Positions 1 to 5,958 are shown, numbered from the stretch's first letter. The stretch: 7,827 nt of DNA from JAVWPP01 sp036635835 (GCA_036635835.1 JAVWPP010000043.1:1-7827); one strand, 5' to 3'. The notes: a model not told the origin generated them from the letters alone. Made by a program: numbers and translations.

Positions 1-611
1 TCTCCTTCAACTAGTTTAATTTTACCGCTAGTTTTTTCAAGAAGCATACAGTCGTCTGTAAAAGCATCTAAACTTTCAGAAGTAGAATATGCTTTTAGTA
101 AAGTTTTAGTAACAAAGCACTGCGGAGTTTGTACAAGGTATGTTGCATTTCTATTTGTTGTAGAGATAACTACATTATTTTCATCTACAATTTTAACAGT
201 ATCTTTGCTTTTAACTGCTACTGCAGAGCCTTCTACTTTGCCTATAACTATATTTTCTATGCAGTTATTTATATATTGCTGCTTTATATTTGGCCTTGCT
301 GCGTCTTGTATAATAACTAAATCTGAAGTGCTTTTTTTAAGCGCGTTATATACAGAGCTAGCTCTACCGTTTCCGCCTTCTACAATTTGTATAGGTTTTA
401 TATATTTTTTTAGAGCTAATATTTCTTGCACTTTAGGTATTTCACTTGCTCTAACAACTAATATAATGTCTGTAATATATGAATTTATATCTAAAGCTTC
501 TAAAGAGTATTCTACTATATATTTACCATGCATTTTTTCTAAATTTTTATTTGTGTTTTTTCCGTATCTTACGCTGTTTCCAGCCATTACGAGTATACCA
601 GATATTTTCAT
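1..611 (-). CDS. ispD: 2-C-methyl-D-erythritol 4-phosphate cytidylyltransferase (IspD), 3' end cut by the window edge
   Basis: This is a partial gene: 203 residues are visible of the roughly 230 usual for the family, and the C-terminus lies off the left edge. IspD transfers CMP from CTP to MEP in the cytoplasmic non-mevalonate isoprenoid pathway. Seen in the translation: an N-terminal nucleotide-binding loop (residues 6-17, ILVMAGNSVRYG) with Arg15 and Lys22 spaced like R20 and K27 of the E. coli enzyme; a DAARP motif (QDAARPNI); SKDTVK followed by TTNRN and VQTPQCF, matching the T140/R157 and TPQ region; and FTDDCMLLE. The DAARP motif and overall pattern favour IspD over the related ribitol-5-phosphate cytidylyltransferase TarI. 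The start is fixed by AGGAGG six bases upstream of ATG. One oddity is Gln for the common His before DAARP. The C-terminal Lys region (E. coli K213) cannot be checked. Confidence 0.93.
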   Translation of the reverse strand, partial: MKISGILVMAGNSVRYGKNTNKNLEKMHGKYIVEYSLEALDINSYITDIILVVRASEIPKVQEILALKKYIKPIQIVEGGNGRASSVYNALKKSTSDLVIIQDAARPNIKQQYINNCIENIVIGKVEGSAVAVKSKDTVKIVDENNVVISTTNRNATYLVQTPQCFVTKTLLKAYSTSESLDAFTDDCMLLEKTSGKIKLVEG

Positions 612-637
612 AAAACCTCCTTAAGTTATATGCGTAT

Positions 638-666
638 ATTATACTAAAATATATTTAAAAAGTAAA
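638..666 (-). promoter_or_regulatory. Sigma-A-type promoter for ispD
   Basis: Read on the minus strand, TTTACT (666-661) lies 17 bases upstream of a perfect TATAAT (643-638). The -10 matches 6/6 and the -35 matches 4/6. Transcription would start near 631, giving a leader of about 20 bases that contains the AGGAGG Shine-Dalgarno sequence at 617-622. Random matches are common in such AT-rich DNA, but the spacing and position fit the gene. Confidence 0.6.
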
Positions 667-683
667 CAGAGGTAGGACTTTTG

Positions 684-715
684 TATGTTTTTGTAACTTT
701 TTAATTAAAAACATA
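684..715. repeat. Inverted repeat between the divergent promoters
   Basis: TATGTTTTT (684-692) and AAAAACATA (707-715) form a 9-bp perfect inverted repeat. A 14-bp palindrome, TTTTTAATTAAAAA (698-711), overlaps the right arm. The repeat is centred at about 699.5, essentially midway between the ispD -35 (661-666) and the -35 of the downstream plus-strand gene (732-737). It could be an operator shared by both promoters, or simply an AT-rich coincidence. Confidence 0.35.
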
Positions 716-731
716 TATTTATTATTTAAAC

Positions 732-760
732 TTGCAATGAAATAATATATATTATATAAT
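732..760 (+). promoter_or_regulatory. Sigma-A-type promoter for the prepilin-like gene
   Basis: TTGCAA (732-737) is followed after 17 bases by TATAAT (755-760). Predicted initiation is near 767, which falls on the start of the Shine-Dalgarno-like AGAGGTG (766-772), so the leader would be only about 12 bases. An upstream alternative is TTTAAA (725-730) with TATATT (748-753), also 17 bases apart, which would leave the ribosome-binding site intact. Confidence 0.5.
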
Positions 761-778
761 TTACTAGAGGTGTAGTGT

Positions 779-2233
779 ATGAAAAAAAGAAATATGAAGG
801 CGGGGATGTCGTTAATTGTTCTAGTAATAACTATTCTAGTAATGATTATTTTAGCGGGCGTTGTAGTTGTTAGCCTAACTAAAAATAATCCTATAGAAAA
901 AGCAAAAGAAGCTAGTGTAAGGCATAACATGGGAGAATATGTAGCAGATTTAAATTTAACTAAAGTTAATTTGCTAGCTAGCGAAAACAAAAGTGACTGG
1001 GATAATTCCATTATAGAGGGCAAGGATATACAAAAATATATTCCTAGCATGGACGCAAAAAGTGCGAAAGATTTTGAGATAACAAATGGATTTATATCGT
1101 ATATTGGAGATAACAAATCTACTAGTAGCATTATAAAAGATACGCAAATTGTAGATCAAAATCCATATAATTTAGTTAAAACTAAAACAGATTCAAATTT
1201 AGGAGAAAATACGGTTGTAGTTGGAGAATATATATATAAATTTATATTAGGAATTACAGATTGTAAAGAAGTAGAGCAGTATAATATGGACTTTGTAAAA
1301 GTTAAAAGTATAGCGCTTCCTACTCCTATAGAGAAAAATATATCTATTGTGCATATAGGAAATAATGCTAAAGATGAGCTTGAAATTGTAGCCAAGGGAG
1401 ATGGTGCTAAAACTATAATATATAATAATATAACTAAAAATACAGGTAAAATAATAATTAATAAACCTGCAGAAAGCATGCAGGCTATAACATATTTTGA
1501 GCAAAATAAAGATGAAACATATACCTGCATATACACAAGTAGAGCAGGAAAGACAAATAATTCTACATTTGTTAAACTAAATAAAAATCTAGATGTAGTT
1601 TCAGAAAAAACGTTGATTCCAACCAATAAATGGTCTGTTTCAATAAGTAATACTCAAAAATTAAAAAACGGAAATTTTGTAAATGGCGGATATGTTATAA
1701 GTAATGGAACATATAAAACATATATAAGCATAGTAGATGAAAGCGGAAATATACTTATGGAGGACTTTGGAACTGGCTCTGGTAGCGAGAGCGTAAATTT
1801 ATATAATCTAAATGGCAAAATATATTACATAAAAAATATGAATAGAACTAGTCCAAAAACATATAAAATAGGGTGCGTTTCAGAAGAAAACACTATAGTT
1901 AATGAAAAAGCTCTAGATATTTCAAAAGTAGAACCAACAGGATTCAATTTCACTAAGCTGTTTATAACAAAAGAAGGAGATTTACTACTTATAGCCGCTC
2001 CAGGCGTTAATTATAACGAGTCTACGTACTCTATAATTGCTAAATACAGACTTTCAGATATGAAGCTTAGATGGTCTAAGAAGTACGAAAATGAAGACTT
2101 ATTTAGTAAAGATGATAAGATTGCAAGCGTAGTAGATATAAATCAAATAGATGCTAACAAGTTAGAATTTATATATAGATCTAAACTTGGCGGCAAATAT
2201 TCATACCATAAATTAAATACAGTTATTAAGTAA
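779..2233 (+). CDS. Prepilin-like signal protein with a large, possibly beta-propeller-like ectodomain
   Basis: A 484-residue protein that I do not recognise as a named family. The N-terminus resembles a type IV prepilin: a short basic leader (MKKRNMKAG), a candidate prepilin peptidase site after Gly9 (KAG|MSLIV), then an unbroken hydrophobic helix over about residues 12-33. The conserved Glu at +5 of classical pilins is Val14 here. NNPIEKAKEA follows, as is common after this helix in clostridial pilin-like proteins. Residues ~120-484 are rich in beta-strand-like segments. Four similar short units begin near residues 263, 314, 361 and 419 (TFVKLNKNLDVV, TYISIVDESGNIL, TYKIGCVSEEN, IIAKYRLSDMKLRW), spaced 47-58 residues, compatible with propeller blades. 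This inference is tentative. It is probably anchored in or assembled at the membrane with the ectodomain outside. AGAGGTG lies six bases before the ATG. The unit is monocistronic, with no pilus assembly genes nearby. Confidence 0.75.
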   Translation: MKKRNMKAGMSLIVLVITILVMIILAGVVVVSLTKNNPIEKAKEASVRHNMGEYVADLNLTKVNLLASENKSDWDNSIIEGKDIQKYIPSMDAKSAKDFEITNGFISYIGDNKSTSSIIKDTQIVDQNPYNLVKTKTDSNLGENTVVVGEYIYKFILGITDCKEVEQYNMDFVKVKSIALPTPIEKNISIVHIGNNAKDELEIVAKGDGAKTIIYNNITKNTGKIIINKPAESMQAITYFEQNKDETYTCIYTSRAGKTNNSTFVKLNKNLDVVSEKTLIPTNKWSVSISNTQKLKNGNFVNGGYVISNGTYKTYISIVDESGNILMEDFGTGSGSESVNLYNLNGKIYYIKNMNRTSPKTYKIGCVSEENTIVNEKALDISKVEPTGFNFTKLFITKEGDLLLIAAPGVNYNESTYSIIAKYRLSDMKLRWSKKYENEDLFSKDDKIASVVDINQIDANKLEFIYRSKLGGKYSYHKLNTVIK

Positions 2234-2236
2234 TAT

Positions 2237-2293
2237 AAAGATGCTTTCATATATTTGAGAGCATCTTTCATTTTTTTCTTTTTTTTTTTTTTT
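2237..2293 (+). terminator. Rho-independent terminator after the prepilin-like gene
   Basis: AAAGATGCTTTC (2237-2248) pairs with GAGAGCATCTTT (2257-2268) to form a 12-bp stem with one G-U pair and an 8-base loop. A T-rich tract follows, including 15 consecutive Ts at 2279-2293. It starts three bases after the stop codon. The uninterrupted pyrimidine tract extends to 2304, unusually long for a terminator tail. Confidence 0.92.
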
Positions 2294-2392
2294 CTTTTTC
2301 CTTTAGTCTATAGAAATACTACACATATATATATAAACTTAAAGTCTACTCATAAAAAAACAAACATATAAGCATATTATGTTTAGTAAAAC

Positions 2393-2421
2393 TTGAAATC
2401 TAAAGATAAATGTAATAAAAT
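2393..2421 (+). promoter_or_regulatory. Candidate distal sigma-A promoter for spoIIE
   Basis: TTGAAA (2393-2398), 17 bases, then TAAAAT (2416-2421) gives 5/6 matches in each hexamer. Initiation near 2428 would leave an A-rich leader of about 130 bases before spoIIE. The flanking DNA is extremely AT-rich, so a chance match is quite possible. Confidence 0.35.
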
Positions 2422-2492
2422 AAAAGAAAAATAAAGAATAAAAAATAAAGAAAGAACGAAAGAAAAAAACACAAAAATAAATAAAACATAAA
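2395..2492. repeat. A-rich, nearly C-free low-complexity spacer upstream of spoIIE
   Basis: This stretch is almost entirely A with scattered T and G, using units such as AATAAA, AAAGAAA and AAATAAAG. It contains no open reading frame with a ribosome-binding site. It forms most of the 265-base spacer between the upstream terminator and spoIIE. The plus strand carries the A-rich side, as in the other low-complexity tracts of this window. Confidence 0.7.
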
Positions 2493-2493
2493 A

Positions 2494-2502
2494 TGCGACA
2501 AA
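2494..2502 (-). promoter_or_regulatory. Candidate Spo0A box upstream of spoIIE
   Basis: On the minus strand, 2502-2494 reads TTTGTCGCA, one mismatch from TTTGTCGAA, a form of the Spo0A box (core TGTCGAA). It lies 56 bases before the spoIIE start. TAAGAT (2522-2527), a weak -10 candidate, would place the box over the -35 region, as at Spo0A-activated sigma-A promoters. In B. subtilis spoIIE is activated by phosphorylated Spo0A. That is established; its operation here is inferred. Confidence 0.4.
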
Positions 2503-2558
2503 ATAATTGTAAGTAGTGTATTAAGATGTAGTTAAAAATGTAGCAAAGAGGTGTAAAT

Positions 2559-4913
2559 ATGAATTACAAAGAAGAGGTTATAAAAGATGAAACTATCTTT
2601 GAAAGCAAAGGAACATTGTTAGAATTATTTAAAAATATATTCAGCATAAAAAATATATTTTGCTTTCTTATTATGTATATGGTAAGTAAATTGCAGTTTA
2701 CAGAAGGCGTAACACCCTTTTCGTATGCAATGCTTGGCGCAATGAGCGTATTTAATGTACCAATATTAATAACTATAATAGGCGGAAGCCTTGGAATATT
2801 AAGCGGTGGATTTGCAACAGCTGTTGTATATAAATATCTAATAACTGCAATAATATTTCTAGTAATATCTGCTTTTATTAAAATAGAAGGATTAAATAAA
2901 AAAGCAACAGTAATACTTAAGCTTATATTTTCAGTAGCGGTAGTAGAAGGAGTAAGTTTATTCATAGCAGATTCCCTTATGCTTAGCATGTTTAACACTA
3001 TGTATCAGCTTATAACAATATCTATATTCTATCTACTTTTCCAAAGTGCAATGTTTGTAACAGTAAACTTTAGAAAAGCGGTGGTATTTTCGACAGAAGA
3101 ATTAATATCTTTTGCCATAATGATAGCGCTTGCAATATGTGCTTTTGGAGATATACAGATCTTACATTTAACTATTTCTAATATAGTTTGCATTATTCTA
3201 GTCCTAATAATTGGCTACAAAAATGGAGCTGTTGCAGGCTGCTGCGTTGGTGCTGTAATGGGCCTTATACTTGGAATTGTAACAGATGCAGCTCCGCTAT
3301 ATATTAGCACTTTTGCCTTTAGTGGGCTGCTATCTGGGCTTTTTAACAGGCTTGGAAAGTTTGGCGTTGTAGTAGGTTTTGTTATTGGAAATCTAGCTGT
3401 TACATATTATTTAAACGGAGAAGCTGAGCTACTGCAAGGTTTTAGAGAAATATTAGTTGCGTCTACTTTCCTTATGTTTATGCCTAAAAAGCTAGAAATA
3501 AGGATAGATAGCTTGTTTAATAGGAATATGATGCTTGCTAGTTCTTTTGGAAACTACTTATCAGACAGCGAAGATGTAAAAATTAAGCTAGAAAATATAA
3601 GCAACGTTTTCGAAAATCTAGCTACTAATATAGACACTGTAAAGATAGAAGAAGCAGATAAAGGAGAGGTTAAGCTAGTTATTAGAGACTATTTAAATCA
3701 GTATAAAGAAACAAACTGCTTAGGCTGCAATAACTATAAAACTTGTTTAGCTAATAAAGAATCTGCTCTAGCTATAGACTATTTTATAGATTCTCTAGAA
3801 AACAGAAACAATGTTAAAGACAATCTAATACCTGTTGCTTGTAACAAAGGCAAGGAAATACAGCATGAAGTTAAACTTGTATATAATAATATAAAACTTG
3901 CATATATTCTTAAGCAAAAAGAGCAAGAAAATGCTAAAAATATATCTAAACAGTATAAAGAAGTGTCTAAGCTAATAAATACAATGGCTAAAAATCTAAT
4001 ACCAAATAAACGAAGATCTGCAGATATTAAATTAGAAGAAACTATAAAGCAAGAGCTTAAGCTATTTGGATATAATATTTACGATAGCGAGTATTATATA
4101 GAAAGCGGCATAACTATGTATACCTTTATAACGGATCTACTTAAAGATATAGATATGTCTAAGGAAGAAATACAAAACGTTGTATCTTCTGTTTTAGACA
4201 AAGATATGCAAATTAATCTTATATTAAATAGTAGTAAAACAGAAAAAGCTAAAATACGACTTGTTTCTAAGAAGCCAATTAATATATATGTAGAAGCTGC
4301 AGCTACTGCTAGCGCGGATGTTAGCGGAGATAATTATATATCTTGTAATATAAACGAAGATAAGAGTATAGTTGCTCTTAGCGATGGAGAAGGCGTTGGA
4401 ATAGAGGCTTCTAAAGTAAGTAAAAGTGTTCTTTCTATGATAGAGCAGCTTCTAAGAAATAATTTAGATAAGACAAATATGCTTCAGATTATAAACAACA
4501 TTTTAAAGATAAAAGGAGAGAATTCTAGATTTGCAACTATAGATTTAGCTGTTGTAAATAAGACTACAGATGAGATTGAGTTTATTAAATATGGCGCTGC
4601 TCCTACGTATTTAATTTCAAATAAAAAGCTAACAGTTATAGATTCTAGTAGCCTTCCTGCTGGTCTTAACGAAGAGGTTCAGTACGTTCCTCATGTAAAG
4701 AAAATAAAAACGGGAGATACCCTTATAATGCTTTCAGATGGCGCTCTTCCAGAAGAAGATAGAGAGAAAAATAACCAAGCTTTAATAGCTAAACTTAGGT
4801 CGTATGATGAGTTTTCAGACATAAAAAAAATATCTAATGAGCTTCTAAAGTTCTCAAAAGAGGAGTTTAATTCTCCAGATGATATAACTATTTTAGTTAT
4901 AAAAATTGTATAA
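2559..4913 (+). CDS. spoIIE: Stage II sporulation protein E (SpoIIE), PP2C-type serine phosphatase
   Basis: SpoIIE localises to the polar septum during sporulation. It dephosphorylates the anti-anti-sigma factor SpoIIAA, freeing sigma-F in the forespore, and interacts with FtsZ. The product is 784 residues (827 in B. subtilis). About ten hydrophobic segments occupy residues 31-308. A central cytoplasmic region follows, with a Cys cluster (C387, C390, C396; CxxCx5C) and long helical stretches. The C-terminal PP2C domain runs from about 585 to the end. Metal-binding acidic positions are visible: SGD (D591), SDG (D609), LSDG (D727) and DD (D774-D775). FATIDLAVV and GAAPTYL match SpoIIE catalytic-domain blocks. 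An oddity is DGEG at 609-612 where the family has DGMG. The start is supported by AAAGAGGTG five bases upstream of ATG. It is transcribed alone: its terminator follows within ten bases of the stop. Confidence 0.96.
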   Translation: MNYKEEVIKDETIFESKGTLLELFKNIFSIKNIFCFLIMYMVSKLQFTEGVTPFSYAMLGAMSVFNVPILITIIGGSLGILSGGFATAVVYKYLITAIIFLVISAFIKIEGLNKKATVILKLIFSVAVVEGVSLFIADSLMLSMFNTMYQLITISIFYLLFQSAMFVTVNFRKAVVFSTEELISFAIMIALAICAFGDIQILHLTISNIVCIILVLIIGYKNGAVAGCCVGAVMGLILGIVTDAAPLYISTFAFSGLLSGLFNRLGKFGVVVGFVIGNLAVTYYLNGEAELLQGFREILVASTFLMFMPKKLEIRIDSLFNRNMMLASSFGNYLSDSEDVKIKLENISNVFENLATNIDTVKIEEADKGEVKLVIRDYLNQYKETNCLGCNNYKTCLANKESALAIDYFIDSLENRNNVKDNLIPVACNKGKEIQHEVKLVYNNIKLAYILKQKEQENAKNISKQYKEVSKLINTMAKNLIPNKRRSADIKLEETIKQELKLFGYNIYDSEYYIESGITMYTFITDLLKDIDMSKEEIQNVVSSVLDKDMQINLILNSSKTEKAKIRLVSKKPINIYVEAAATASADVSGDNYISCNINEDKSIVALSDGEGVGIEASKVSKSVLSMIEQLLRNNLDKTNMLQIINNILKIKGENSRFATIDLAVVNKTTDEIEFIKYGAAPTYLISNKKLTVIDSSSLPAGLNEEVQYVPHVKKIKTGDTLIMLSDGALPEEDREKNNQALIAKLRSYDEFSDIKKISNELLKFSKEEFNSPDDITILVIKIV

Positions 4914-4919
4914 AAACAT

Positions 4920-4954
4920 AAAAAGCAGATAGATTTAGTTTCTATCTGCTTTTT
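4920..4954. terminator. Bidirectional terminator shared by spoIIE and the convergent small gene
   Basis: AAAAAGCAGATAGA (4920-4933) and TCTATCTGCTTTTT (4941-4954) form a perfect 14-bp stem with a 7-base loop. A T-run follows on the plus strand and a T-run also follows on the minus strand, so it can stop transcripts from both sides. The right arm lies inside the last codons and stop of the minus-strand gene. Confidence 0.9.
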
Positions 4955-5228
4955 TCTTAAACCCAAAAAGTTTTTTTAAGTTTCGTATAAATTTAGTCCA
5001 AAAAGATACTTTTGAAGTAGAAATCTCTAAGTCTCCTGCTTCTTGCACGTAAGTAAGATCTTCTCCTTTTTTTTCTTTCTTAATGCCGTCTATAAATTTT
5101 TTTATTTTTTGTATTGCTTCTTTTAAGATTACTTTTGTACAAATATAATCATAATAGTTATTATCTCTATCTATATTGTAAAGTTTTTCTTCTAGCGCAT
5201 ATATTAATTCTTCGCCCTCAACGTTCAT
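4935..5228 (-). CDS. Hypothetical 97-residue charged protein
   Basis: I do not recognise this protein. It is small, highly charged and has no signal peptide or membrane segment. Residues 1-25 are acidic and helix-prone. Residues ~31-57 are Lys-rich and amphipathic (ILKEAIQKIKKFIDGIKKEKK). Residues 73-94 form a basic, aromatic tail (SFWTKFIRNLKKLFGFKKK) that could contact membrane or nucleic acid; that role is inference. It has every sign of a real gene: AGGAGG (5234-5239) five bases from the ATG, an extended -10 promoter upstream, and a terminator hairpin that includes its stop codon. It converges on spoIIE. Confidence 0.75.
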   Translation of the reverse strand: MNVEGEELIYALEEKLYNIDRDNNYYDYICTKVILKEAIQKIKKFIDGIKKEKKGEDLTYVQEAGDLEISTSKVSFWTKFIRNLKKLFGFKKKADRN

Positions 5229-5256
5229 AAAAACCTCCTAGTTAATTATACTTAAA

Positions 5257-5286
5257 ATTGTATCATATAAGTAAATTAAAAAGCAA
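5257..5286 (-). promoter_or_regulatory. Extended -10 promoter for the 97-residue gene
   Basis: On the minus strand TGATACAAT (5265-5257) is an extended -10 (TGn plus TACAAT, 5/6). A weak -35, TTGCTT (5286-5281), lies 18 bases upstream. Initiation near 5250 gives a leader of about 20 bases. A second TATAAT (5250-5245) also exists, but its start would fall on the Shine-Dalgarno sequence. Confidence 0.5.
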
Positions 5287-5296
5287 TAGATTAGAA

Positions 5297-5420
5297 AATA
5301 AGAAAAAATAAAAAATAAAAAAATAAAAAATAAAAAAATAAAAAATAAAAAAAAAATAAAAAATAAATAAAAAAACAAAAAATAAATAAAAAAAAATAAG
5401 AAAAAAGAAAAATAAAAGCA
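5297..5420. repeat. Low-complexity A/T array between divergent genes
   Basis: The tract is built of A-runs separated by single Ts. At 5309, 5316, 5324, 5331, 5339 and 5346 the Ts alternate 7 and 8 bases apart, giving a 15-bp unit (TAAAAAATAAAAAAA) present about 2.5 times. It then decays into AAATAAAT, A-run and AAGAAAA units. C occurs only once or twice. No gene is supported here. The tract separates the minus-strand 97-residue gene from the plus-strand gene at 5483. Confidence 0.8.
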
Positions 5421-5445
5421 AAGACTAGAATAAGAAAATACCTTG

Positions 5446-5454
5446 TGGTAAAAT
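5446..5454 (+). promoter_or_regulatory. Candidate extended -10 element for the gene at 5483
   Basis: TGGTAAAAT fits TGn plus a 5/6 -10 hexamer (TAAAAT, 5449-5454). No good -35 is seen; the best at the right distance is TAGAAT (5426-5431). Initiation near 5461 would place AGGAG (5472-5476) in a leader of about 22 bases. Confidence 0.4.
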
Positions 5455-5482
5455 AAAATAAAGCTAAAGAAAGGAGCATATT

Positions 5483-5737
5483 ATGCAACAAATAAAAAAC
5501 ACAAAAGATGTAGTAGAAGAATATTTCAAAAAAAACAATATAGAAAATCTAATGGAATATGCCTCAGACAGCGCGCATAGCGCAGCATTTAGTATTACAG
5601 ATGTATACAAAGAGTTAATGCAAGAGCTAAATATTAAATATATAAATATATACTCAGAAGATATTTCAGACGGTAAATTTAGCACTAATATATCTTTTGG
5701 AGATACAAATGAAATAGATATACAGACTAATGCTTGG
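5483..5737 (+). CDS. Hypothetical protein, N-terminal 85 residues, cut by an assembly gap
   Basis: I do not recognise this protein. The start is well supported by AAAGGAG, with AGGAG at 5472-5476 six bases before the ATG. The first 50 residues look helical (DVVEEYFKKN, VYKELMQELN). The next 35 look strand-rich and end at Trp85 (TGG at 5735-5737), exactly on a codon boundary before the Ns. No signal peptide or membrane segment is present in the visible part, so it begins as a cytoplasmic protein. A reading frame drawn through the Ns to 5890 is artificial, because the gap length is a placeholder. Confidence 0.65.
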
Positions 5738-5837
5738 NNNNNNNNNNNNNNNNNNNNNNNNNNNNNNNNNNNNNNNNNNNNNNNNNNNNNNNNNNNNNNN
5801 NNNNNNNNNNNNNNNNNNNNNNNNNNNNNNNNNNNNN
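5738..5837. other. Assembly gap of exactly 100 Ns
   Basis: One hundred consecutive Ns, a common placeholder for a scaffold gap of unknown length. Distances and reading frames across it should not be trusted. If one gene spans it, the true gap must be a multiple of three bases, which 100 is not. Confidence 0.97.
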
Positions 5838-5906
5838 TATGCCTGTATTCCTATGGTTTTTGCTTTAGCTTGTTTTGCGGTATATTCTAGCAAGAAAACA
5901 AAATAA
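5838..5906 (+). CDS. C-terminal tail of a membrane-anchored protein, 5' part lost in the gap
   Basis: Only one plus-strand frame stays open and protein-like after the gap: YACIPMVFALACFAVYSSKK plus TK, then TAA at 5904-5906. The other two frames stop at 5866-5868 and 5888-5890. The 22 residues form a hydrophobic helix with a short Lys-rich tail, as in tail-anchored proteins or the end of a sortase sorting signal. The LPxTG-like motif needed to decide would lie in the gap. It may be the end of the gene beginning at 5483 or of a separate gene. Confidence 0.5.
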   Translation, partial: YACIPMVFALACFAVYSSKKTK

Positions 5907-5958
5907 AATAAGCATATCTATGAAGCAAGAAAATTAGCATTAATATATAAAAAAATAT

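Noticed and set aside
1..611. TarI (ribitol-5-phosphate cytidylyltransferase) instead of IspD
   Set aside because: The DAARP motif and the TTNRN/VQTPQ and FTDD blocks fit IspD better, though the two families are homologous and the C-terminus is not visible.
205..624. Plus-strand open frame of 139 codons
   Set aside because: It lies antisense to ispD, whose minus-strand translation shows clear family motifs; this frame has no ribosome-binding site.
655..1131. Minus-strand open frame of 158 codons
   Set aside because: It is antisense to the prepilin-like gene and crosses both its promoter and start; no Shine-Dalgarno sequence. The minus-strand frames at 974-1159, 1156-1626 and 1247-1504 are rejected for the same reason.
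2362..2384. Inverted repeat AAACATA/TATGTTT as a terminator or riboswitch
   Set aside because: Only 7 bp, all but one pair A-T, and no T-run follows; noted only for the half-site it shares with the repeat at 684-715.
2564..2998. Minus-strand open frame of 144 codons
   Set aside because: Antisense to the membrane region of spoIIE; the translation resembles no known protein and it has no start signals.
5291..5491. Minus-strand frame encoding mostly Phe, Leu and Tyr
   Set aside because: Produced by translating the A/T low-complexity array; no ribosome-binding site and no protein-like composition.
5464..5685. Minus-strand frame of 73 codons
   Set aside because: Antisense to the gene starting at 5483, which has a strong Shine-Dalgarno sequence and promoter candidate.
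5483..5890. A single 135-residue protein read straight through the Ns
   Set aside because: The gap is a 100-base placeholder; the 16 residues after it are in a different frame from the hydrophobic tail that reaches TAA at 5904.
5666..5893. Minus-strand frame across the gap
   Set aside because: It depends on Ns, has only a TTG start and has no Shine-Dalgarno sequence.
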